Source: Amycolatopsis suaedae
Lineage (GTDB): Bacteria > Actinomycetota > Actinomycetes > Mycobacteriales > Pseudonocardiaceae
NCBI RefSeq assembly: GCF_004214935.1
Contig: NZ_SFCC01000016.1
Location: 162,919 to 226,918 of the forward strand
Length of the DNA stretch: 64,000 bases
Direction: 5' to 3'
Shown here: piece after piece, positions 32,291 through 40,566 of the stretch
Layout: each line of letters starts with the position of its first letter
Position numbering within the stretch: the first letter of the stretch is position 1
The notes under the pieces: generated by a model
Database searches by the model: none
What the model saw: only the letters and a program-made list of their open reading frames with translations
Told to the model about the DNA's origin: nothing
Program-made: the position numbers and the translations under genes

Positions 32291-33088
32291 ATGGCCGAGC
32301 TGGTCCCGCTGAGCGAGGGGATCGCCGAACTGGTGCGCGACGGCGACACGGTCGCGCTGGAGGGCTTCACCCACCTCATCCCGTTCGCCGCCGGCCAGGA
32401 GGTCGTCCGGCAGCGCAAGCGGGATCTGACGCTGGTGCGGATGACGCCGGACCTGATCTACGACCAGCTGATCGGCGCGGGCTGCGCACGCAAGCTGATC
32501 TTCTCCTGGGGCGGCAACCCAGGAGTCGGTTCCCTGCACCGGTTCCGCGATGCGGTACAGCACGGCTGGCCGGTGCCGCTGGAGGTCGAGGAACACAGTC
32601 ACGCCGGGATGGCCAACCGCTACGTCGCCGGTGCGTCCGGGCTGCCGTTCGCGGTGCTGCGCGGTTACGCCGGCACCGACTTGCCCGGCCAGACCGCCAC
32701 CGTGCGCACGATCGAGTGCCCGTTCACCGGCGAGCGGCTGGCCGCGGTGCCCGCGCTCAACCCCGACGTGACCGTCGTCCACGCCCAGCGTGCCGACCGC
32801 AGGGGCAACGTCCAGCTGTGGGGCATCACCGGCATGCAGAAGGAGGCGGTGCTCGCCGCGAAACGGTCACTGGTGACCGTGGAGGAGATCGTCGACGAGC
32901 TGGAGCCGCGGCCGGGAGCGATGGTGCTGCCGTCCTGGGCGGTGACGGCCGTCGCCGAGGCACCCCGGGGTGCCGCCCCGTCCTACGCGGCCGGCTACTA
33001 CGACCGGGACAACGACGCCTACCAGGCATGGGACGCGGTCAGCAGGGACCGTGCGGCGTTCACCGCCTGGCTGGAGGAGCTGGCATGA
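32291..33088 (+). CDS. pcaI: 3-oxoadipate CoA-transferase subunit A
   Basis: A 265-residue alpha subunit of a two-subunit CoA-transferase that moves CoA from succinyl-CoA to 3-oxoadipate. Features: DGDTVALEGFTHLIPFAAGQEVVRQ near the N-terminus, FSWGGNPGVG, and NPDVTVVHAQRADRRGNVQLWG. ATG 32291 follows AGGAGG, downstream of the operators. It overlaps the beta subunit by 4 bp. The presence of thiolase, carboxymuconolactone decarboxylase and a PcaR-like regulator downstream supports the beta-ketoadipate role. Confidence 0.85.
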   Translation: MAELVPLSEGIAELVRDGDTVALEGFTHLIPFAAGQEVVRQRKRDLTLVRMTPDLIYDQLIGAGCARKLIFSWGGNPGVGSLHRFRDAVQHGWPVPLEVEEHSHAGMANRYVAGASGLPFAVLRGYAGTDLPGQTATVRTIECPFTGERLAAVPALNPDVTVVHAQRADRRGNVQLWGITGMQKEAVLAAKRSLVTVEEIVDELEPRPGAMVLPSWAVTAVAEAPRGAAPSYAAGYYDRDNDAYQAWDAVSRDRAAFTAWLEELA

Positions 33089-33834
33089 ACTACACGACCG
33101 ACGAGATGATGACCGTCGCCGCCGCCCGTGCGCTGCGTGACGGCACGTCCTGCTTCGTGGGGATCGGCCTGCCCAGCACGGCCGCCAACGTCGCCCGCCG
33201 CACGCACGCGCCCGGCCTGACGCTGGTGTACGAATCCGGTTGCCTGGGCGCGAAACCCGAGCGGCTGCCACTGTCCATCGGGGACGGTGAGCTGGCCGAG
33301 ACCGCGGACGCCGTCGTCGGCGTCGCGGAGATCTTCAACTACTGGCTGCAGCCCGGCCGGATCGACGTCGGCTTCCTCGGCGCGGCGCAGCTCGACCGCT
33401 TCGGCAACATCAACACCACCGTGATCGGGCCGGACTACCACGACCCGGTCGTCCGGCTGCCCGGCGCGGGCGGTGCGCCGGAGATCGCCGCGTCCTGCCG
33501 CGAGGTGTTCGTCGTGCTGCGGCAGAGCACCCGTGCGTTCGTGGAGAAGGTCGACTTCGTCACCTCGGTCGGTCACGGGGCCGGGCCGGGCGACCGGGAA
33601 CGGCTCGGCCTGCGTGGTGCCGGTCCCACGCTGGTGGTCACCGACCTCGGCCTGCTGCGGCCGGATCCGGAGACCCGGGAGCTGACGCTGACCGACCTGC
33701 ACCCCGGTGTGTCGGCCGACCAGGTGCGGGCGGCCACCGGCTGGGACCTGAAGGTGGCGCCTACGCTCGGCACCACGCCCGCTCCCACCGAGGAGGAACT
33801 GTCCGTGCTGCGCGCGTTGAAGGAGAAGTCGTGA
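33085..33834 (+). CDS. pcaJ: 3-oxoadipate CoA-transferase subunit B
   Basis: A 249-residue beta subunit of the CoA-transferase. It shows SCFVGIGLPSTAANVARRTHAPGLTLVYESG, in which the ESG glutamate is the expected CoA-accepting residue, and RIDVGFLGAAQLDRFGNINTTVIG. GGAGG precedes ATG 33085, which overlaps the pcaI stop. Its own stop overlaps the GTG of the thiolase gene. The subunit pair makes 3-oxoadipyl-CoA. Confidence 0.86.
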   Translation: MNYTTDEMMTVAAARALRDGTSCFVGIGLPSTAANVARRTHAPGLTLVYESGCLGAKPERLPLSIGDGELAETADAVVGVAEIFNYWLQPGRIDVGFLGAAQLDRFGNINTTVIGPDYHDPVVRLPGAGGAPEIAASCREVFVVLRQSTRAFVEKVDFVTSVGHGAGPGDRERLGLRGAGPTLVVTDLGLLRPDPETRELTLTDLHPGVSADQVRAATGWDLKVAPTLGTTPAPTEEELSVLRALKEKS

Positions 33835-35003
33835 CCGCCTACGTGCTCGACGCCGTCCGTACCCCGTTCGGCCGCTACGGCGGTGCGTTGTCGAAGGTGC
33901 GGCCCGACGACCTGGCCGCGCACGTCCTGCGCACGCTGGCCGGGCGCACCGCGTTCGACCCCGGCGAGATCGACGAGGTCGTGCTCGGCGACGCCAACGG
34001 CGCCGGTGAGGACAACCGCAACGTCGCCCGCATGGCGGCGCTGCTCGCCGGCTGGCCGACGTCGGTTCCCGGAGCCACGGTCAACCGGCTGTGCGGGTCC
34101 GGGCTGGACGCCATCGGCCAGGCCAGCCGCACCATCGAGACCGGCGACGCCGACCTCGTCGTCGCGGGCGGGGTCGAGTCGATGAGCCGCGCGCCGTTCG
34201 TGCTGCAGAAGCCGGACAAGGCGTTCCCGAGCGCGTCGCAGACGCTGCACTCGACGGCGCTGGGCTGGCGGATGGTGAACCCGGCCATGCCGGAGAAGTG
34301 GACCGTGTCGCTGGGGGAGTCGACCGAGGGGCTGGCGGAGTCCTACGGCATCGGCAGGCCGGAGCAGGACGCGTTCGCGCTGCGCAGCCACGAACGGGCC
34401 GCCAAGGCGTGGACCGACGGGTTCTACGACGACCACGTCGTCGAGGTGCCCGGCACCGGGCTGGCCTCCGACGAGGGCATCCGCCCGGACTCCACGCTGG
34501 AGAAGCTGGCCGGTCTCAAGCCGGCGTTCCGCGCGGGCGGCACGGTGACCGCCGGCAACTCCTCGCCGCTGTCCGACGGCGCGTCCGCGGTGTTGCTGGG
34601 CAGCGAGGCGGCGGCGGGCAGGCTGGGTGTCACCCCGCTGGCCCGCATCGCCGGGCGGGGTGCGGCGGGCGTCGACCCCGACGTGTTCGGCGTCGGCCCG
34701 GTGCGGGCGGCCGAGATCGCGTTGCGCCGCGCCGGCATCGGCTGGCAGGACCTGGCGGCCGTCGAGCTGAACGAGGCGTTTGCCGCGCAATCGCTTGCGT
34801 GCCTGGCCGACTGGCCGGAACTGGATCCGGATGTTGTCAACATCCGAGGTGGCGCGATCGCCATCGGGCACCCGCTGGGCGCGTCCGGCGGGCGGATCCT
34901 CGGCACGCTGGCGCACGAGTTGCGGCGCCGCGGTGGCGGCTGGGGTCTCGCGGCCATCTGCATCGGCGTCGGCCAGGGGCTGGCCGTGGTGCTGGAGGCG
35001 TGA
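33831..35003 (+). CDS. pcaF: Acetyl-CoA acyltransferase, 3-oxoadipyl-CoA thiolase
   Basis: A 390-residue degradative thiolase splitting 3-oxoadipyl-CoA to succinyl-CoA and acetyl-CoA. The acyl-accepting cysteine is C88 in NRLCGSGLDA; the C-terminal catalytic His and Cys are in GHPLGASGGR and CIGVGQG; VNIRGGAIAIGHP is diagnostic. The GTG start is coupled to pcaJ. The specific 3-oxoadipyl substrate follows from the operon; a general acetyl-CoA acetyltransferase is the alternative. Confidence 0.87.
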   Translation: MTAYVLDAVRTPFGRYGGALSKVRPDDLAAHVLRTLAGRTAFDPGEIDEVVLGDANGAGEDNRNVARMAALLAGWPTSVPGATVNRLCGSGLDAIGQASRTIETGDADLVVAGGVESMSRAPFVLQKPDKAFPSASQTLHSTALGWRMVNPAMPEKWTVSLGESTEGLAESYGIGRPEQDAFALRSHERAAKAWTDGFYDDHVVEVPGTGLASDEGIRPDSTLEKLAGLKPAFRAGGTVTAGNSSPLSDGASAVLLGSEAAAGRLGVTPLARIAGRGAAGVDPDVFGVGPVRAAEIALRRAGIGWQDLAAVELNEAFAAQSLACLADWPELDPDVVNIRGGAIAIGHPLGASGGRILGTLAHELRRRGGGWGLAAICIGVGQGLAVVLEA

Positions 35004-35368
35004 TGTCCGGGATGTCCGAGGGTGAGCGGGTCCGCCGCGAGGTGCTCGGTGACGAGCACGTCGACCGGGCGATGGCGGCGGCCACCGAGTTCACCCGGCC
35101 GTTCCAGGAGTACCTGACCGAGGCGGCGTGGGGCTCGGTGTGGAGCAGGCCGGGTCTGGACCGCCGCACGCGCAGCGCGCTGACCCTGGCGGTGCTGACG
35201 GCGCTGGGCGCGCGCGACGAGCTGGCCATGCACGTCCGCGCGGCCGTCCGCAACGGGCTGTCCGAGGCGGAGATCTCGGAGGTGCTGCTGCACACCGCCG
35301 TCTACGCCGGGATGCCCGCGGCCAACGCGGCGTTCGCCGTCGCGCAGCGGGAGCTGAGTGGTGACTGA
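35003..35368 (+). CDS. pcaC: 4-carboxymuconolactone decarboxylase
   Basis: A 121-residue AhpD-fold enzyme converting 4-carboxymuconolactone to 3-oxoadipate enol-lactone. Conserved: GDEHVDRAMAAATEFTRPFQEYLTEAAWGSVWSRPGL, DRRTRSALTLAVLTALGARDELAMHVRAA and VLLHTAVYAGMPAANAA. The cysteines of the peroxidase relatives are absent, as expected for PcaC. ATG 35003 overlaps the thiolase stop (TGATG). Enol-lactone hydrolase and the ring-cleavage enzymes are not in the window and must be elsewhere. Confidence 0.87.
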   Translation: MSGMSEGERVRREVLGDEHVDRAMAAATEFTRPFQEYLTEAAWGSVWSRPGLDRRTRSALTLAVLTALGARDELAMHVRAAVRNGLSEAEISEVLLHTAVYAGMPAANAAFAVAQRELSGD

Positions 35369-36155
35369 GGACGGGCGCGGTGCCCACCACGTGCAGTCGC
35401 TGGAGCGCGGGCTGGCGGTCATCCGCGCGTTCGGCGCCGACACTCCCGAGCTGACGCTGAGCGACGTGGCCCGCGCGACCGGGCTCACCCGCGCGGCGGC
35501 GCGGCGGTTCCTGCTCACCCTGGTGGACCTCGGCTACGTGCGCACCGACGGCAAGTACTTCGCGCTGACCGCGCGGGTGCTGGAACTGGGGTACGCCTAC
35601 CTGTCCGGGCAGGCACTGCCCGAGCTGGCGCTGCCGCATCTGGAACGGTTGTCCGAGCAGGTGGGGGAGTCCAGTTCGGTGTCCGTTCTGGACGGTACCG
35701 ACGTCGTCTACGTCAGCCGGGTCGCGGTGTCGCGGATCATGACCGTGTCGATCACCGTCGGCACGAGGTTCCCCGCGCACGCCACGTCGATGGGCCACGT
35801 GCTGCTGGCCGGTCTGGACGAGGCGGAGCTGGACGCCTACCTCGCCGCGGCCACCCTGGACCGGCTGACCTCGCGCACCATCACCACCGGCACCGACCTG
35901 CGGGCGGCGCTGGCCAGGGTGCGGGTACAGGGCTGGGCGCTGGTGGACCAGGAACTGGAGGAGGGACTGCGGTCGGTGGCCGCACCGATCCGGGACCGCC
36001 GCGGCAGGGTGGTGGCGGCGGTCAACGTCTCCAGCCACGCCAGCCGGACCACCCTGGAGGCCGCGCGCCGGGACCTGGTGCCCCCGCTGCTGGCGGCCGC
36101 CGCCCGGATCGAGGCGGACCTGTCGATGACACCGGCGGCACGCGAGCATGGCTGA
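35361..36155 (+). CDS. pcaR: IclR family regulator of the pca operon
   Basis: A 264-residue IclR-type protein: winged HTH at residues 10-70 (HHVQSLERGLAVIRAFGADTPELTLSDVARATGLTRAAARRFLLTL) and an effector domain with HATSMGHVLLAGL, EGLRSVAAPIRDRRGRVVAAVNVSSHASR. The HTH and the STARRY-type segments match the PcaR/PobR group, which usually activates beta-ketoadipate genes with the intermediate as effector. It overlaps pcaC by 8 bp; GTG 35361 is preferred over GTG 35358 by spacing to CGGGAG. It is the likely reader of the palindromes at 32247-32281. Confidence 0.85.
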   Translation: MTEDGRGAHHVQSLERGLAVIRAFGADTPELTLSDVARATGLTRAAARRFLLTLVDLGYVRTDGKYFALTARVLELGYAYLSGQALPELALPHLERLSEQVGESSSVSVLDGTDVVYVSRVAVSRIMTVSITVGTRFPAHATSMGHVLLAGLDEAELDAYLAAATLDRLTSRTITTGTDLRAALARVRVQGWALVDQELEEGLRSVAAPIRDRRGRVVAAVNVSSHASRTTLEAARRDLVPPLLAAAARIEADLSMTPAAREHG

Positions 36156-36717
36156 GCGCGTCGCGGGCCTGCTGCTGGCCGCCGGTGCCGGCCGGCGCTT
36201 CGGCAAGCCGAAGGCGCTGGTCGAATGGCACGGTGAACCGCTGGTGCGCCGGGCAGTCCGCGTGCTGCGGGACGGCGGTTGCGATCCGGTCCGCGTCGTG
36301 GTCGGCGCCGCCGCGGCGGACGTGACGGCCCTGCTGGACCCCGCGCAGGTCGTCCCGGCTCCGGACTGGGCGCGGGGAATGGGGGCGTCGCTGCGCGCCG
36401 GACTCACCGCTCTGTCCGAAGTGGACACTGGGGCCGTACTGGTGCACCTGGTGGACCTGCCCGGTGTACCGGCCGGGGTGGTGGCGCGGCTGGGCGCGTT
36501 CGCGGGCCCGGAAATCGTGGCACGGGCGGCCTACGACGGGGTGCCCGGACACCCGGTGCTGCTCGGGCGGCGCTGGTGGGGGGAGATCGCCGAGGCGGTG
36601 TCCGGCGATCGCGGCGCCCGCGACTGGCTGGCTGGACGGCCGGACCTGCGCCTGGTCGAGTGCGGCGACCTGGGCAGCGGCACGGACGTGGACCGCCCGC
36701 GGGACCTGCACCCCTAG
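36148..36717 (+). CDS. MobA-like nucleotidyltransferase (molybdopterin cytidylyl/guanylyltransferase type)
   Basis: A 189-residue NTP-transferase. N-terminal signature LLLAAGAGRRFGKPKALVEWHGEPLV, metal-site aspartate in VHLVDLPGVPAGVV and the VPGHPVLLGRRWW motif are those of MocA/MobA-related enzymes that add CMP or GMP to molybdopterin. It overlaps pcaR by 8 bp but its role fits the molybdenum hydroxylase cluster beginning at 40567, whose form II enzyme would need the cytidine dinucleotide cofactor. The link is inferred from function. Confidence 0.85.
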   Translation: MAERVAGLLLAAGAGRRFGKPKALVEWHGEPLVRRAVRVLRDGGCDPVRVVVGAAAADVTALLDPAQVVPAPDWARGMGASLRAGLTALSEVDTGAVLVHLVDLPGVPAGVVARLGAFAGPEIVARAAYDGVPGHPVLLGRRWWGEIAEAVSGDRGARDWLAGRPDLRLVECGDLGSGTDVDRPRDLHP

Positions 36718-36740
36718 GATCGCTCGATCGTGTGATGGTT

Positions 36741-36756
36741 TCGAACACATGTTCGT
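36741..36756. promoter_or_regulatory. LexA (SOS) box
   Basis: TCGAAC-ACAT-GTTCGT matches 11 of 12 defined positions of the actinobacterial SOS box TCGAAC-N4-GTTCGA. It lies 14 bp upstream of the DUF222/HNH gene start. TACGAT at 36759-36764 right after it looks like a -10 element, so LexA would block the promoter directly. Confidence 0.7.
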
Positions 36757-36770
36757 AATACGATGGTGAT

Positions 36771-37961
36771 GTGTTCGAGAAACCTGGCACCCGCCTGTGG
36801 CGGCACTCCGACGAGGAGGTAGCCGCCATCATTCAGCGTGGCCAGGAAAAGATGGCCGCGGCCGCTGCCGAGGTACTGGAAGGCCTGGCGGAGCTGAGCG
36901 CCCGCGGGGCCGATTTCGGGTTCCGGGATCTGGTGGCGTTTCAGGTGGACAACCTGAACGTCTCCCGGTCGCTGGCCAAGACACGGGTGCAGCTGGCTCA
37001 GGAACTGTTCAGCTCGCTGGCCGCGACCGGTGCGGCGCTGGCGGCGGGTGAGGTGTCGTTGGAGCACGCGGTGGAAATCCACCGTGCTATTACGGCGTTG
37101 CCGGTCGAGGCGCGGGAGGGTTTCGAGGACATTCTGCTGACCCTGGCTCGCACGGCCCCACCGACGGCGGTGCGCAAGGCCGGGGACAACATCCGGGCCA
37201 GGGTCGATCAGGACAGTGCGCCGCCGGACGAGGACGCGCTGGCGCACCCGGTGCGTGAGTTCCGCTCGAAGACCGACCGGCATGGCCGGTACCGGTTCGC
37301 CGGAACCCTCGACCCGGAAACCGGGGCCACCCTGGACGGGTTGTTCGATGTGCTGGCCAAACCCTGCGCGGCCGAGGAAGGTCTGCCGGATCTACGCGAT
37401 CAGGCCGAGCGGAAGGGTGACGCACTGGCCGAGATGATCGAACTGGTCGCCCGCACCGAGGACTTGAGTACCCAAGGCGGGGAACGGGCCGTGGTCACGG
37501 TGACCACGACGCTCGACGACCTGCAACGTCGCGCCGGACCCGCGATCCTCGACGGCGCCGGATACCTCAGCGCCTCCGCACTGTCCCGATTGTGCTGCGA
37601 AGCCAAACTCGTCCCGGCCGTGTTCGGTTCCGAGGGTGAGGTGCTGCACCTGGGCCGCGATGTCCGGCTGGCCACCAAAGCCCAGCGCCGTGCCCTCGCC
37701 CTGCGCGACGGCGGCTGCGCCTTCCTTGGCTGCACACGGAAACCCCGCTGGTGCGTGGCACATCACGTCCGCGAGTGGCAACACGGCGGACAGACCACAG
37801 TGGACGAGATGATCCTCCTGTGCGGCAGGCATCACCGGGTCATCCACCACACCGACTGGACCGTCACCATGGTCCACGGCAAACCACAGTTCCATCCCCC
37901 GGCCTGGCTTACCAGGCGCCGAAGACCCAGTACCAACCCCTACCACCGAATCCCCGCCTGA
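36771..37961 (+). CDS. DUF222 / HNH endonuclease domain protein (13E12 repeat family)
   Basis: A 396-residue protein: helical DUF222 region at residues 15-300 and a C-terminal HNH nuclease with zinc-ligand cysteine and histidines (CTRKPRWCVAHHVREW, then MILLCGRHHRVIHH). The family is abundant and repeated in actinobacterial genomes, and some mycobacterial members are DNA-damage induced. A LexA box lies immediately upstream. GTG 36771 has no Shine-Dalgarno sequence, and the putative -10 (36759-36764) places transcription start at about the GTG, so the mRNA may be leaderless. Biological role unknown. Confidence 0.88.
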   Translation: MFEKPGTRLWRHSDEEVAAIIQRGQEKMAAAAAEVLEGLAELSARGADFGFRDLVAFQVDNLNVSRSLAKTRVQLAQELFSSLAATGAALAAGEVSLEHAVEIHRAITALPVEAREGFEDILLTLARTAPPTAVRKAGDNIRARVDQDSAPPDEDALAHPVREFRSKTDRHGRYRFAGTLDPETGATLDGLFDVLAKPCAAEEGLPDLRDQAERKGDALAEMIELVARTEDLSTQGGERAVVTVTTTLDDLQRRAGPAILDGAGYLSASALSRLCCEAKLVPAVFGSEGEVLHLGRDVRLATKAQRRALALRDGGCAFLGCTRKPRWCVAHHVREWQHGGQTTVDEMILLCGRHHRVIHHTDWTVTMVHGKPQFHPPAWLTRRRRPSTNPYHRIPA

Positions 37962-37968
37962 CCCGGAG

Positions 37969-37998
37969 GCGCGGGCCCGCCCGAACGCGGGCCCGCGC
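37969..37998. terminator. GC-rich 12-bp-stem hairpin between convergent genes
   Basis: GCGCGGGCCCGC and GCGGGCCCGCGC pair perfectly around a six-base loop (CCGAAC). It sits 7 bp after the HNH gene stop and 19 bp from the stop of the convergent secreted-protein gene. It is therefore a likely bidirectional terminator. Confidence 0.75.
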
Positions 37999-38017
37999 GA
38001 GCCGGGCACTCAGGACA

Positions 38018-39715
38018 CTAGCGCCAGAGTATGTCCTTCAGCGGTTCGAAGGACTTCTCGACGTTCAGCGAGCCTCCGGCCGGGCCGGAGAAGCCGCTCT
38101 TGGTCGTGACGCGCCGCTTCCCGTCCTCGCCCCTCTCGACGCCCGCGCTCCAGGACACGCCCGGACCGATCCACACCTCGGGCTGGATGCCGGCCGACAT
38201 CGGCCCGTCCTCCGCGGTGCCCTTCGGGAGCGAGACCGCGGCCCCGGCACGCAGCTCGGCTTCCGCACCGTACTCACCCTTCAAAGGGTTGAGCGTGATG
38301 CCGCCCTCGGCGTTGACGCCGACGGTCGTCTCGACGTCGCCCGAGACCTTGAACGGGCCGTTGGCGTACTCGACGGGGGTGCCCGCACGCAGCCCGGCGA
38401 AGCCGTTCCCGCTGACCTGAAGGCCGTTCTGCAGGCTGACCGACGCGTCGGCCTCGGCGTTCGCACCGAACGTGCTGCTGCCGATCACCTTCGGGGGACG
38501 ACCCTGCGCGTTGATCTTCGGTTCGAGGAACTCGACGTCCCACAGGTAGGCGTGCGCCTTGACGCTTCCGAGGCTGCCCTTGCCGTCCGGGCCGGTCGCC
38601 TCGATGCCCGCGTTGGGGCCCTTGGATCGCATGCCGGGGACACGCGGCCGCAAGTAGTCCAGGGCGTACTCGCAGCCGGTGTTGCACCAGCGGCCGTAGC
38701 CGATCCGCCGGTTCGACTGCCCGGTGCCCGACGTCGACCGCACCCGCGAGGTCGTGGCGGCCCGCTGCCGCGTCGGCGCTGCAGGGGGCTTCGCCGTGTG
38801 ACCACGGCGGGGCTCGACCGCAGGCCGCTTGCCCGGCTGCCGCAGCGCCTCGCCGACGCCCGGGATCACGCCCGCGGTGGCGCGGCTGGGTTTGCTCTTC
38901 GGGGTGCTGGCGGTGTTGCGGCCGGGTTTGCTCTTCGGGGTGTCGGTGGTGTTGCGGTTGGTTTTGCCGGCCGTGGTGCGTGGTGTGTCGTTGCGTCCGG
39001 CGGCGGCGAGGCCGGGGATGGTGTGGGAGGGGTTGTTTGTTCTGCTGTGTGGGGTGGGTTTGGGCAGTTCGGTGGTGCGGCGGGAGTCGGTTTTGCCGGC
39101 CGTGGCGCGCAGTGCGTCGTCGCGGCCGGAGGCGGCCCGCCCCGACATGACCGATCCCGGGCGCTTGGCCTCGCCGGCGCTCGCGCGGTACCGATTCTGG
39201 CTGCTCGTAGGAGGTTTGATTGTCCGCTTGACGCCGGACGACGGCGTCGTGAGCGGGGTCGTGGACCGGCGCGCCGGACTGGTCGCCGGGGGTCTCTTGG
39301 CTTGGTCGTTCCGGTTCGGCCGGGCGGCGGTGCTGCGGTTGGGGGTGCCGAGGCTCCGCTTGATGCCGGTGGCCAGACCGGTAGCGGTGAAGGGGCTGGC
39401 GGCCGTCCTGCCCAGCGACGCCGGCCGCGCGCCGAGGGTGCTGCCGGTGGTCGTGAGGCCGCTACGTCCCAGCGCGGACGGCTTGGGCTTGCTGGCCGTG
39501 GCGCTGCCGGCCTTCTGCATCGTCGAGGTGATCTTCTTCGCCACCGTTGCCGGGGGCCGGAAGGGAGCCTTGGACTGCCCGCTCCCGGCGCCGGGCCCGT
39601 GGTTGACCGGGATCGGAGCGGCCTGCGCCTGCTGCGCCGCGCCCAGGATGAACAGCGCCGACAGCGCACCGCCGGACAAGGTGAACAGGATCGGCCGGAC
39701 TATCGATGGTTTCAT
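38018..39715 (-). CDS. Secreted low-complexity protein with a C-terminal glycine-rich beta domain
   Basis: A 565-residue protein. A signal peptide (MKPSIVRPILFTLSGGALSA... ending AQQAQA) is followed by a basic Pro/Thr/Ser/Lys/Arg-rich linker to about residue 340, containing degenerate repeats built on RTTAGKT and TPKSKPxR. The C-terminal 200 residues start with GYGRWCNTGCEYALDYL (two Cys) and continue as alternating Gly/Ala/Glu/Val strands, resembling modules seen in some actinobacterial polymorphic-toxin-like proteins. I do not recognise a catalytic domain. It is translationally coupled to the SARP gene (ATGA). Base composition at 38890-39090 is unusually GT-rich on the plus strand. Confidence 0.72.
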   Translation of the reverse strand: MKPSIVRPILFTLSGGALSALFILGAAQQAQAAPIPVNHGPGAGSGQSKAPFRPPATVAKKITSTMQKAGSATASKPKPSALGRSGLTTTGSTLGARPASLGRTAASPFTATGLATGIKRSLGTPNRSTAARPNRNDQAKRPPATSPARRSTTPLTTPSSGVKRTIKPPTSSQNRYRASAGEAKRPGSVMSGRAASGRDDALRATAGKTDSRRTTELPKPTPHSRTNNPSHTIPGLAAAGRNDTPRTTAGKTNRNTTDTPKSKPGRNTASTPKSKPSRATAGVIPGVGEALRQPGKRPAVEPRRGHTAKPPAAPTRQRAATTSRVRSTSGTGQSNRRIGYGRWCNTGCEYALDYLRPRVPGMRSKGPNAGIEATGPDGKGSLGSVKAHAYLWDVEFLEPKINAQGRPPKVIGSSTFGANAEADASVSLQNGLQVSGNGFAGLRAGTPVEYANGPFKVSGDVETTVGVNAEGGITLNPLKGEYGAEAELRAGAAVSLPKGTAEDGPMSAGIQPEVWIGPGVSWSAGVERGEDGKRRVTTKSGFSGPAGGSLNVEKSFEPLKDILWR

Positions 39716-40491
39716 GGTGTCCTTCCTTCCGCGCGTGCTGAGAAGCCTGGACCAGGCGGATGCACCGCCGATGCAGCCGCGATACACCGCGGGGCCGGCG
39801 CCCGCAGGGTCTGCTGATAGGCGCCGGTGAGGTCGGTGCCCGGGTCGACGCCCAGTTCGCTGCGGAGCAACCTCCGGGCCTCGTCATAGGCCAGCAGTGC
39901 TTCGCCACGGCGGCCGGCGTGGCGAAGGGCGTCGACGAGCCGCGCCCACGTGCTCTCCCGTAGCGGCTCGGCGAGCGTGAGTTCGCGCAGCAGGGGGATA
40001 GCCTCGGACGCCCGCCCCGCTGCCGTCAGTGCCGCGGCCAGGGACTCCCGGACCTGCCGGCGTAACTCATCGAGCCCTGCCACGACCGGAGCGGTCACCG
40101 ACGGGGGCAACTCGGCGTAGGGCGTGCCGCGCCACAGCTCCAGTGCCGCTCGCAGCCTGTCGACGGCGGGCACCTGGTGGGCGGCGCCACGGAAGCGGTC
40201 CACGTCGACCTCGCCGGGCCGCGTTCGCAGCCGGTACCCGCCGGGCCCTGCCTCGATCCGGCTGCCCAGCGTCCTCCGGAGCCGCCAGACGTAGCTGTTG
40301 ATGTTGGATCGCGCGGACGTGGGCGGTGTGGCCTGCCACCAGATCGTGCCGGCCAGCTGGTCGCGGTCCACCCACTCGCCCTCGTGGTAGAGCAGGGTCG
40401 TCAGCAGTACGGCGGGCTTGCCGGCGAGCCTGGTGACCTGCTCGCGGCCTGGCGGCCGCACCTCCAGCGGGCCGAGCACGCGGTACAGCAT
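39712..40491 (-). CDS. SARP/AfsR-type transcriptional regulator with BTAD domain
   Basis: A 259-residue regulator: an OmpR-like DNA-binding domain at residues 1-90 (YRVLGPLEVRPPG, LAGKPAVLLTTLLYHEGEWVDRDQLAGTIWW, NINSYVWRLRRTLG) and a bacterial transcriptional activation domain (about 95-245; LRESLAAALTAAGRASEAIPLLRELTLAEPLRESTWARLVDAL). Small SARPs usually activate neighbouring genes, often for secondary metabolism. ATG 40491 follows GGAGGTGGGGGA. The only gene in its operon is the secreted protein downstream, so that is its most likely target. Confidence 0.88.
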   Translation of the reverse strand: MLYRVLGPLEVRPPGREQVTRLAGKPAVLLTTLLYHEGEWVDRDQLAGTIWWQATPPTSARSNINSYVWRLRRTLGSRIEAGPGGYRLRTRPGEVDVDRFRGAAHQVPAVDRLRAALELWRGTPYAELPPSVTAPVVAGLDELRRQVRESLAAALTAAGRASEAIPLLRELTLAEPLRESTWARLVDALRHAGRRGEALLAYDEARRLLRSELGVDPGTDLTGAYQQTLRAPAPRCIAAASAVHPPGPGFSARAEGRTP

Positions 40492-40566
40492 TCCCCCACC
40501 TCCGTCCGGCCCCAGGGTGGGCGGCCGAGCATGAGGATTCGATGACACACGATCTACGCTCGACCC

